From positions 2,856,934 through 2,920,933 of the forward strand of contig BCIA01000001.1 in the NCBI GenBank assembly GCA_001599815.1: a DNA stretch of 64,000 bases, written 5' to 3'. The stretch comes from Furcasterigmium furcatum. Lineage: Eukaryota > Ascomycota > Sordariomycetes > Glomerellales > Plectosphaerellaceae. The first letter of the stretch is position 1, and each line of letters begins with the position of its first letter. Position numbers and translations under genes: made by a program. This document shows, piece by piece, positions 56,163 through 64,000 of the stretch. The notes under the pieces are model-generated. The model made no database searches and was not told where the DNA came from. It saw nothing but the letters and a program-made list of their open reading frames with translations.

Positions 56163-56666
56163 ATGGCCGAACGCCCAGACATCCAGTACCTCCGCCTTTC
56201 CGTCAAGCTCGCGGAAGAAGCGCTGCTCGCGGGCGATGATCCCTTCGGCTCCGTCCTCGTCGACGACGCGGGCCGCATCTTGCACCAGGACCGCAACCGC
56301 ACGAAGACGGGAAGAAACGGCGACATGAAGGCGGACGCGACACTTCACCCGGAGATCGAGCTGGCGCGCTGGGCCCAGCTGAACCTCGACCCGGAAGCGC
56401 GCGCCGCGACCACCCTCTACACCTCCGGCGAGCACTGCGCCATGTGCACGATGGCCCACGCCTACTGCGGCCTTGGTCGCATCGTTTTCGTTTCCTCTTC
56501 GACCCAGTATCGTGCGTGGCTCGCGGAGTTTGGCGCTCCAAAGTCCAAGCTCAGCCCTCTCGGAATCACAGACGTCGCGCCGCTCGTCCCGGTCGAAGGT
56601 CCGATTCCCGTGTTAGATGAGGAAGTGAAGGAACTGCACCGTCGGAAATGGGCCAAAAAGGAGTGA
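56163..56666 (+). CDS. Cytidine/deoxycytidylate-deaminase family protein
   Basis: Single-exon gene, 167 residues. Zinc-dependent nucleobase/nucleoside deaminase fold. The catalytic motif is HPE (His62, Glu64) and the zinc cysteines are in EHCAMC (Cys92, Cys95). The N-terminal helix LRLSVKLAEEALLAGDDPFGSVLV matches the guanine deaminase/TadA-like branch. Length and layout resemble fungal and bacterial single-domain nucleoside deaminases rather than CDA. Substrate not assignable by motif alone. Cytosolic. Convergent with the MFS gene 152 bp away. Confidence 0.85.
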   Translation: MAERPDIQYLRLSVKLAEEALLAGDDPFGSVLVDDAGRILHQDRNRTKTGRNGDMKADATLHPEIELARWAQLNLDPEARAATTLYTSGEHCAMCTMAHAYCGLGRIVFVSSSTQYRAWLAEFGAPKSKLSPLGITDVAPLVPVEGPIPVLDEEVKELHRRKWAKKE

Positions 56667-56818
56667 CAGCTTGGCAGTGAGTCGTTTTGTCTAAATTTGA
56701 TAGCAAGAAAAAGCTTGCGTCTATGTCTATCTGTATCCGATACCACCGCGTCTTTCAGGAAACTTGATGCTTACATCGTGATATTTGCCCTCTCCTGAAA
56801 ATCTCCTCCCGGCACCGC

Positions 56819-58470
56819 TCATAACTTCAGCTGGTACTTGGGATGAGTCCGAATCCTCTCCCCATACTTCAGGGCAATCCATATCATCCCCATCATCCCC
56901 AGCGACAGCGCCGCGAGCAAGGTATTTCCCCACCCCTGGTCCAGAGTCGCATACATCCTCGGCCCGGCCAGAGGAAGCAAAGCACCGCCGATACTGCGGA
57001 AGACCGTGTTCGCTGCCGTAGCACTCGCGGCATATGTAGGGAACGCATCCACGAGATACGTGCCGACAGGCGTGAAGACCGTGATCATCCCGAAGCCGAT
57101 CAGGAAGGTCCCGATGACCGGAACGAACCAGAACACTCTGTACTGAGCAGTCCATCCATAGATGAGAAGGCCGATGGGGATCATGGCGCCGCCCGGGATC
57201 ATCGGCGGAAGACGATACTCGGGCTTCATTTGGCCTCCCTTGGCCATCCTCTTGACGATGGCGTCGGAAGCCGCGCCGAAGAGGAAGAGGCCTGCGAATT
57301 GACCGCATCCGAATCCGAGGTAGATGAGCCCGACGTGCGTGACGATGCCGTAACGCGTCTGGAAAACCTCGGTCACGGTCGTGAAGAGAAGATACAGGGT
57401 GCCGTATGCGACAGCCGTCAGGAGGGACAGGCCGAAGATGATGGGCGAGAACAGGAGCATCTTGATCGGCCGAATGATGCTCGTGGCGAAAAGTTGGCCT
57501 CTGGTCTTATCCATTCCCGTCGAGGAGCGAGCGTCGGGCTGCTCGCCCGATTTCCTCAGCTTCTTCGCCTTCTTCTTCAGAAGGGTCGGGGGATGGGTCT
57601 CTCTTTGGAATATGAGACAGAACACTACCACGGCGGCGGTCTATCGCTTGGTGATTAGCCAGGTTTCTCCCCAGATATCGCTCCTGTGCAGGTTTGGCAC
57701 TCACCATCATGATCAGGATCCAGAAGTTCCATCGCCAGCCGAGGTCTCGTGATACATAGGCACCGATGGCAGGACCAATGCATGGCCCGAGAAGGACCGG
57801 CATCGTCCACACAGCCATGGCGCGGCCGCGCTCTTCTTGACGAAAGCAATCGGCTACTGTGCCTGGGCCGACGGTCAACGGGGCCGCCCCGACCAGGCCA
57901 GTCAAGAAGCGGAAGACGATGAGCATGGGCATATTGACTGAGAGAGCGCACGCCACGTTGGTGAGCATGAACAGAATCATGCATATGTGATAGACTGGAA
58001 GGCGACCGTAGAGCTCGCTGCAGGGCGCCAGGAATAGGGGGCCGAAGGCGTAGCCGAGGAGATAGATAGAGACGCCGAACGAGCCGATGTCACGGCTGGT
58101 TGTTCCCATTTCTTCCATGACTTGGCCAATTGCTGGTGCGAACATCGACGACGCGAATGGCCTGGGAACGAGGTCAGCTGAGACCTCGCGAACAAGTTGG
58201 GAATGGCAGGGGGCCAACCGACGTGAGAAGAGTGAGCGTTGCGACGAGCAAGACGTTCCGCCATTTTCGCTTCTGTGGCCAGTTGACCGGCAGCTCGGGG
58301 TCGTCTGGCCCTTTCCAGTCTATCAGGCCGGGAGTTGCCGTCGGCGCTGAAGCTGAAGACTGGGGTGTAGAAGGTGGCTCCGTCGCAGCATTTTTCTCGA
58401 GATCCGGGGGCAATGCCCGTTGGTTCGATGGCTGAGACGATGGTGTGATGTCGGGATGCTTCTCGCTCAT
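56819..58470 (-). CDS. MFS drug:H+ antiporter-type transporter (DHA1)
   Basis: Three exons, 58470-58223, 58161-57705 and 57640-56819; 508 residues. Splicing joins TLLT to PFASSMFAPAIG and ILIMM to TAAVVVFCLIF. Twelve membrane helices are expected. Motif A is GPLFLAPCSELYGRLPVY (about residues 125-143) and motif C-type GPCIGPAIG (about 207-216), typical of DHA1 drug antiporters such as Flr1. The 75-residue N-terminus is a hydrophilic Pro/Ser cytosolic tail. A central hydrophilic loop (KKKAKKLRKSGEQPDARS) links the two halves. Plasma-membrane efflux of drugs or metabolites is the family role; the substrate here is unknown. A YRE-like TTACGTA lies about 95 bp upstream of the start. Confidence 0.9.
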
Positions 58471-58563
58471 GGTGAATCGATGAGACTGGCTGATGCCCCG
58501 GGCAAAGCCAACTCGATGCTCTAGAGGGAGAAACAGTCGAATTTAACATCCAGTCCGGATATG

Positions 58564-58570
58564 TTACGTA
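58564..58570. promoter_or_regulatory. Candidate Yap1/AP-1 response element
   Basis: TTACGTA matches the core of the fungal bZIP YRE (TTAC(T/G)TA). It lies 94-100 bp upstream of the DHA1-type transporter start; related transporters such as yeast FLR1 are Yap1 targets. Short site, so chance is possible. Confidence 0.25.
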
Positions 58571-58790
58571 GTGTGTAGGTAGGATCGAGAGTCAGTCTGC
58601 CGGGAGCTATGGCAGCTCGGGCATGGAAGCCCCCGGGGTTTGGGCATAATTACGCCATTCTCTGGGGACGATGATGGCTCGGTGCAAGACATGCCGGAAC
58701 TTCTCCACAACTTTCGTGGCAGGCCGATTTTGGCCCCGGGGTGCTCCCCGACGGAGGTTGTTGAGGGACGAGATCCTGTCGGACTAGCGC

Positions 58791-58809
58791 ATCGGGGAGC
58801 CTCCCCGAT
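58791..58809. repeat. Perfect 19-bp palindrome
   Basis: ATCGGGGAG, one central C, then CTCCCCGAT. It contains inverted CGG/CCG triplets, which is compatible with a Zn2Cys6 regulator site or a terminator-like hairpin. Confidence 0.55.
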
Positions 58810-59631
58810 ACCGATACCGACGGCCGAAGCATCGCCGAGTGCAGCCCTTCAGCATTGTCGCCTTCTAGAATGCCTGCATTATGAATTCTAGACAAAACTT
58901 CAAACTGCTCGCCTCTCGGCTTATCTTGGCTGGGACCCGCCGCCAGTGGGAGTTGAGGGTTGGGAAGACAGGCGCTCTTCGAAGCTTCAATCCGTGAAAT
59001 GCCTTCACAGACCCCGACCTGCTCACTTTCGTAATGTTTTCCGATAACGTAGCATAGATCTTACTAAATTCCAAAAGCGAAATGGTAGGCTATACGCCAT
59101 CAAAGCGGCCTGACGCCGTCCAACCATGAGGTTCAGACCTCGATGGCTGAGATCAGCCAGTGGAGTTGAGTTGGCTTACTACATCGATATCTCCGAGCCT
59201 ACCACACCACCGCACCACCCACTCATGAGTTGAGAGCTTGAATACGTGTAGTGAGACAGCTTCACTATATCAAACTAGACCTTCGTTGTGAAGCCATACT
59301 TTTGCTGTAACAATGTCACCTTTCGGGTTCGATACCACAAGCGATGCGATTGCGGCAGAGTTTGCCGAAACTCGTCCTTGTCAGCCGCGGGTAGATCAAT
59401 CAGAGGCCCGAAAAACGTGCCAATCAATCAACTTGGAGGTCGGAACCTGGTCTGATTGAACTGATACCAACGCTGGCGCTAATGAATTGAGTAGTACGAA
59501 TGATGTATTTTATTTGCGGCGCGCTGGCGCAGCCGGAGGTTCAATGTGGTGTAGGTAAAATAATTGGCTTCCCAACGGCCGCCAACGTCTCTGCTTTGAC
59601 TTATGCAGTGAGAAATGAATCAGGCGTGCCG

Positions 59632-60759
59632 TTACAAGTGCTCTCCAACGGTGCAGTTCGACGTAATCTCGTCGACAAGCTCGGGGAGCTCGAGCACTTC
59701 GAAACCTGGGTTGCGAGGGAAGATGGTCTCTCTCTTGTTGATGATAGCGCCTGTCCTGGGGTTCACGGCCGGGGAAAGCGGCCAGCGGTGGTTGCACCTG
59801 TTGTTACCGAGGTAGTCGAGTAGGTTACCGGCGTCCCCAGCAGCGTCGGCCCACGCGCGGATTTGCCACTTGATCGAGTTGTACTCTTTGCCGAATGTCT
59901 GTAGGTGCTTCTTGGTGAGGCGATCGTAGATGATCAGACCAGCATACTGGGCGAAGTTCTAGAGACAGGGACAAGCGTCAGGGTCAATTTCATGCTCAGC
60001 GAATCCGGGGGTGAAGGGGCTATATGCCACAACGTACCTCGGCGTGGCTGCTTCTCGCGTACTCGTCCGCAACATGCGTGTCGCGGTTATACGCTGCGAG
60101 CCACGTTGGGTGGGAGCGAGTGATACCCATCTTGCCCTTTCAATGTCATGTAATGTAAGCCATAGTTTCTGTGGAAATGGACGGTGAACGTACCGAGAAA
60201 TCGACAAGATGAGAAGTCTCATGCAGCCACAGGCCCATGTTGATCACAGCGCCGCCGTTGAGGTCAAGTGCGAAGCTAGGGCTGCTCGCCACTCCGCCAT
60301 ATCCGTTCTTGTGATGGACGACGTCGTTGATGAACTGGCGCATGCCGACAGGAACACGAGAGAAATTGTCGACTAATTGCTGGATAGAATGCTCGGAGCC
60401 GTCTTCCCGACAGACGTACCAAGGCTGAGCACACTTTAGAGAGTTAACAGATTCAACATATATTGACGGCTTTTTTCGATCCACATACGGGCAGGCATCC
60501 AAGGAACACTCACATCGTCCATGAAAATGGTAAAAGCTTTGAACGTGCTAGGGTTCACGTTCTTCTGCAGGGCTCGATCTCTGCAGAACTTGGGGAGGTT
60601 TCCGCTCACCCAAGGTGAGATCCTTGCGGGGGTTCTGGGCATGAAGTAGAAAGCCCAGCCGAACTGATCCAGATTCGGCCACGCCGCTGGCTTGGGAAGC
60701 CGCTGCCCTAGGACGGAGACCGAAGCCAAGATTGTCAAGAGAGTAAAGGATAGGAGCAT
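59632..60759 (-). CDS. Secreted HExxH metalloprotease-like protein
   Basis: Four exons, 60759-60514, 60424-60194, 60130-60038 and 59958-59632; 298 residues, all joins in frame. The start at 60759 gives a signal peptide MLLSFTLLTILASVSVLG with a cleavage site near residue 18-20; an upstream ATG at 60858 would put that hydrophobic stretch at residue 34 and is less likely. The zinc motif is HETSH (His150, Glu151, His154). A third ligand may be Glu190 in SSHAENFAQY. Four cysteines (FCRD, YVCR, RCNH and SNCT) could form two disulfides. The family is not one I can name; a fungal secreted M35-like or other gluzincin-type enzyme is possible. A TATA box lies about 137 bp upstream. Confidence 0.72.
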
Positions 60760-61718
60760 CTTGGCGACAGCAAGATAAAGTCTGCAAGAAAGCGAAGTGG
60801 GATGATTCAATAGAGCGCGGTCAAATGATTGTGACAAGAAGCTTGAAGAGCATTTCATGTCGAGGATTCAAGCGGATATTCCTCTATATATCCTCCCTTT
60901 CCCCTTGACTGTCAGATGCATGGTAAGCTCACAGAAAGAGACCAACATTGAATCTCCGCCTGACGAGCTGCCTTTCTCTTACCCATTCATACCACCTGGG
61001 AAATGAGCTTTCACAGGTTTGGGAGTTGCTTCATTTTAGAAATCATCATCGGTTCTGGGCGTGTTTGGCAGCGCCGTTGTAAGCACTAGTGTCAACAACC
61101 GACAGTATACTCGTAACTCAACGCCCAGTCGAGGGTTCCCCCAACTCTCTGTCACGTTGGACGGCGATAAGGATGCTTTATAGGGGTGTCCATCATGGGT
61201 ACGGCTTATGTCTGGCGCCTTAGCTGAGATGGACGACGGAGCGAGGCACGACAGGGGCATCGCCTCAACACCACCGATCAAAGAGTCTTCATTTAGGAGA
61301 CAGCCTCTGTAAGTCTACTGGTTGACCAAAATCCATCTCGGACGTGACCCTCCTGTCTGTGGCTGTTCAGTCTGATGAAGCATGCATGCATCCATGGATT
61401 GCATCAAGGGTAGGCTTGTTGATGATTGTCTGCGGTTCGTCCTCCATACGAGCGTGGCGCACAACCCTTCGCTCGGCTTCTGCCTGATGAGAAGTCGACC
61501 CTTGCACATCTTACATGATAGGGCCTTAGAGCTTACCAGCTGATGGTGCTCTGCATATGAATAATAATGAATCATCTACCAGCTGCCCCTGCAGTAATCA
61601 ACCCCCTAAGCACATCCAATTCTCCGATAGGTCGGTCAGCGGAAACCTAAAACCCAGAGCAGGGACAACAACCCCCCAGTCTACGTGTAGCGGAGCAGGA
61701 GGAGTTCTTAGCGAAGAC
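60760..61718. other. Intergenic region with TATA box
   Basis: About 960 bp. Contains the metalloprotease promoter (TATATAT at 60895-60901); no other gene recognised. Confidence 0.5.
60895..60901 (-). promoter_or_regulatory. TATA box of the metalloprotease gene
   Basis: ATATATA on the minus strand, 137 bp upstream of the ATG at 60759, in a short run of pyrimidines. Confidence 0.4.
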
Positions 61719-63547
61719 TCAGACCCTCTGGTCACCGCGAGCTGCGGACGTCTTTTCAGTAACCACCTCATCCATGCACTCGACCTGTTCCACGTTGTCG
61801 TCGTGTCCCTTGGCGAGGATCGCCTCCGCGGCGACGGTGATTTGCTTGCCATCAAAAAGCTCCGTAATCTGCTCGAGCGTGCGGCCCTTGGTCTCGGGGA
61901 AGATGAACCAGATGAGGCCAAAGAAAAGGACGATGAGGCAGCAGAAGATGATGTAATACTTCCAGCCCAGTGCAGCGAGACCGACAGGGTTGATCAGCTG
62001 TGCCGAGATGAGACCGGTGTAAGAGGCGACGAGTGTCATTGTCAGGCCGCGACTGCGCGTGGTAAAGGGGTAAATCTCGACGGTGTATGCCGGTACGAGA
62101 GGGGTCCAGGCAATGTCGTAGAAGAAGTAGGCAATGAAGATGAAGGCGACGACTGCTCGGCCGGCAAGCTCGTTGTGCGACTCGACGAAATGGGCTGTGA
62201 GGGCCGTCCAGACGATGTAGCTGAACAGGAGACCTCCGGTGGAGACCAATAGGAGCCATCGGCGTCCGAATCTGTCTACCATCAAGGCTCCGACAAAGAC
62301 GGCTGCCGCGAAGTTGAAGAGCTGGAGGAGGCCGTTGATCAGGGTCTGGTCGCCGGGCTCGGTAATACCGATGGTGTTGAGCACCAGCGTGAGGTAGTAG
62401 CTGACAACACCGATGCCGTTCCACTGACTTCCCAAGCCAAGAATCCAGGAAATGAGAACGCGCTTGCGGTTCGGAGCTGTCTTGAGGAGGCCCGCCCACG
62501 AGATTTTGTTGCCCTCGGAGCGCTCGGCGTCGATGGCCTTTTGGATCTCGGCCATCTCGTATTCAACAAGGGGGGATCCTTCCACCCCGGCAGCATGCCA
62601 TTTGGTGAAGATAGCCCGTGCTTCCTCCTGTCTTCCGTTGGCAATAAGCCAACTGTGCGCTTGAAGTTAGTATATCTGGTGATCCCGCTGCCATGTTGTC
62701 GGCCGTGGACGGGACTAACCGAGGAGATTCAGGCACCCAGTAAACACCCAGAAACTGGAAGAAAGGAATGGCAGCCTGAAGGGCGGAGGGAATCCTCCAA
62801 GCCCAAGTGGAAGCCATCCTGAAGGTTCCATAGGTTACCCATGCCGCAGCAATGGCACCAACGAAGAAGAATGTGTTGTAGAGTGCAGTAATCTTGCCGC
62901 GATGGGTAGGGTAAGACAGCTCAGCGACCAGAATGGGACACGGCAAGGCCAGAAAGACGGTGGCGACCCCTACAATGGCCCTGGACACGACGAACATGGC
63001 CAGGTTGTTCGAGGCCGCCTGGATGGCGGGCCCGACGAGCATAATGACCAGGCCAATCCACATTGGAAGCTTTCGGCCCCACTTGTCTGACATCCAGGAG
63101 ACCGGGAGGAGGCCGAGGATCTTGGAAACGGGATAGATGGCGTTGATTGCTCCCAGCACAGGGGCCGAGGGGCGGTTGAAGTGGTCTCGCCACTGGGGGA
63201 GAGTTTGCAGGCCGTTCATCATTGATCCTGTCCGGTGACTGTCAGTTGGTCCATCCAGATCAAGACGTTATCTTTCTCCGTGGGAAGCGTCCTACCATCG
63301 TAGCCAACGGCGGCCGAAGAGAAGAGGGGAATCAAGAGCATCAGGTTGAGGAGTAGGAGGTGCCTTGTGAGATACCATGGGCGCTCATGCTGCGGCAAGA
63401 CCTGTAACAAGGTTACATCAGTAACTGGATCGGACCGGTAGATGCGGTAGAGAATGCCCCGCGGCGGAGTACCTTCTGCAGCTCGGGTCCGACCGTCTGG
63501 GCGGCGGAGGAGTCTTTCTCGTCCTTCTTCTTGTTGGAGCCGAACAT
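61719..63547 (-). CDS. MFS sugar transporter-type protein
   Basis: Four exons, 63547-63473, 63401-63296, 63227-62720 and 62652-61719; 540 residues, full length. The third intron has a TACTAAC-type branch point. Sugar-porter signatures are present: GYDGSMMNGLQ (membrane helix 1), SDKWGRKLPMW, PESPRWL at the end of the first half, DRFGRRWLLL in the second half and PETKGRTLEQI at the C-terminus. The N-terminal 60 residues include a Lys-rich cytosolic patch. Fungal homologues of this group (hexose/lactose-permease-like) import sugars by proton symport; the specific sugar is unknown. Splice joins restore family sequence at GYDGSM and PESPRW. The 3' flank to 61719 is short and the upstream region runs to the window edge. 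Confidence 0.9.
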
Positions 63548-64000
63548 CTTGAGGGTGAAACAAGAGCAAAGACTCTTCCCAAAGGCCAGCCAGGGCTGTT
63601 TGTTCCGCGTATCGAGTTCCCAGACAGACCACGACACTGGCGCCTTAGATCTCCAGCCGAGTGGTCTGAGGCGCGAGGAGTTGTCTGCCCTGACCGGTGC
63701 TTTGCTCGGAAAGCATACTGCCCCAGAGCTCAGGAATCAGAGGCTCTGAGAAATATCCCCGCCAGAAAGAACCCCAAGAGCATGAGTCGTGGATCGTGAA
63801 CCTGGAGATGGGGTCAGGCTGGGGACAAGGAAAATCCGGGGTTACCCGACGCTGAGGTTATTTGCTGGAGTTCCAGGCTGTCCTCTGCGTATAGGGGAGG
63901 TCCAAGCCGTGGTTGTCTAGCCGAAAAGTTTGTGCTTAGTTTCTCTCCGTGCTGTCGGGGAGCCTCCGAGGATTGTCTCCTTGCCAGTCAAGCTGCTTAC
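63548..64000. other. Promoter region at the right window edge
   Basis: 453 bp upstream of the sugar-transporter start. No recognisable gene; a CGGGGAGCCTCCGAGG near 63957-63972 resembles the palindrome core at 58791. Confidence 0.4.

Larger units (their letters stand above)
58471..59631. other. Intergenic region with perfect palindrome
   Basis: 1.16 kb between tandem minus-strand genes. Holds the MFS promoter (YRE-like site) and a perfect 19-bp palindrome at 58791-58809. No coding region supported. Confidence 0.5.

Overview
The window is nuclear DNA of a filamentous ascomycete (Pezizomycotina), most likely a Sordariomycete. Short GT-AG introns of about 43-112 nt often carry CTAAC/CTGAC branch points, codon use is GC-rich, intergenic spaces are long, and the gene families are typical (fungal Zn2Cys6 regulator, 2EXR protein, Erf2, fungal PAPS reductase, MFS and P450 families). 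I cannot name the genus. There is no sign of a prokaryotic operon, a virus or an intact transposon. Exon models were built by hand from splice signals and reading frame; every multi-exon model listed keeps frame to its stop codon.

Layout. 0.7-2.1 kb (-): IPI3, a 60S ribosome-assembly WD40 protein. 5.5-7.8 kb (+): a large, mostly disordered protein of unknown function. 8.5-10.6 kb (-): the DHHC palmitoyltransferase ERF2. 11.7-12.4 kb (+): a small mitochondrial membrane protein in four exons. 12.8-14.2 kb (-) and 16.4-17.3 kb (+): phosphoserine phosphatase and PAPS reductase, head to head, feeding the serine and sulfide arms of cysteine synthesis. 18.3-20.9 kb: a 2EXR protein and an antisense, tail-overlapping protein of a fungal family of unknown function. 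21.5-23.4 kb (-): a ferric-reductase-type flavocytochrome. 27.1-27.8 kb (+): MIC19. 27.9-29.0 kb (-): TYW3. 29.2-30.3 kb (-): an unknown membrane-anchored protein. 31.8-32.7 kb (+): a hemerythrin-like protein. 33.0-35.5 kb (+): a chymotrypsin-fold-like domain with a His-Asp-Cys triad joined to two RRM-like domains. 37.9-40.9 kb (+): importin beta-1 (KAP95). 42.3-45.6 kb (-): an 11-exon Zn2Cys6 transcription factor. 48.8-50.5 kb (+): a cytochrome P450. 50.7-54.4 kb (-): two F-box-type proteins. 54.9-55.6 kb (-): a nucleotidyltransferase-like protein. 56.2-56.7 kb (+): a nucleoside/CMP deaminase-family protein. 56.8-58.5 kb (-): a DHA1-type MFS drug transporter. 59.6-60.8 kb (-): a secreted HExxH metalloprotease-like protein. 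61.7-63.5 kb (-): a sugar-transporter-type MFS protein.

The left two thirds is mainly conserved housekeeping (ribosome assembly, palmitoylation, sulfur and serine metabolism, MICOS, tRNA wybutosine synthesis, nuclear import). The right third (from about 42 kb) is more accessory: regulator, P450, F-box proteins, transporters and a secreted protease. No polyketide synthase, NRPS or terpene synthase is present, so this is not a recognisable biosynthetic cluster. The most unusual object is the predicted protease-RRM fusion at 33-35.5 kb. The second is a perfect CYS3/MetR-type palindrome between the serine and sulfate-assimilation genes.
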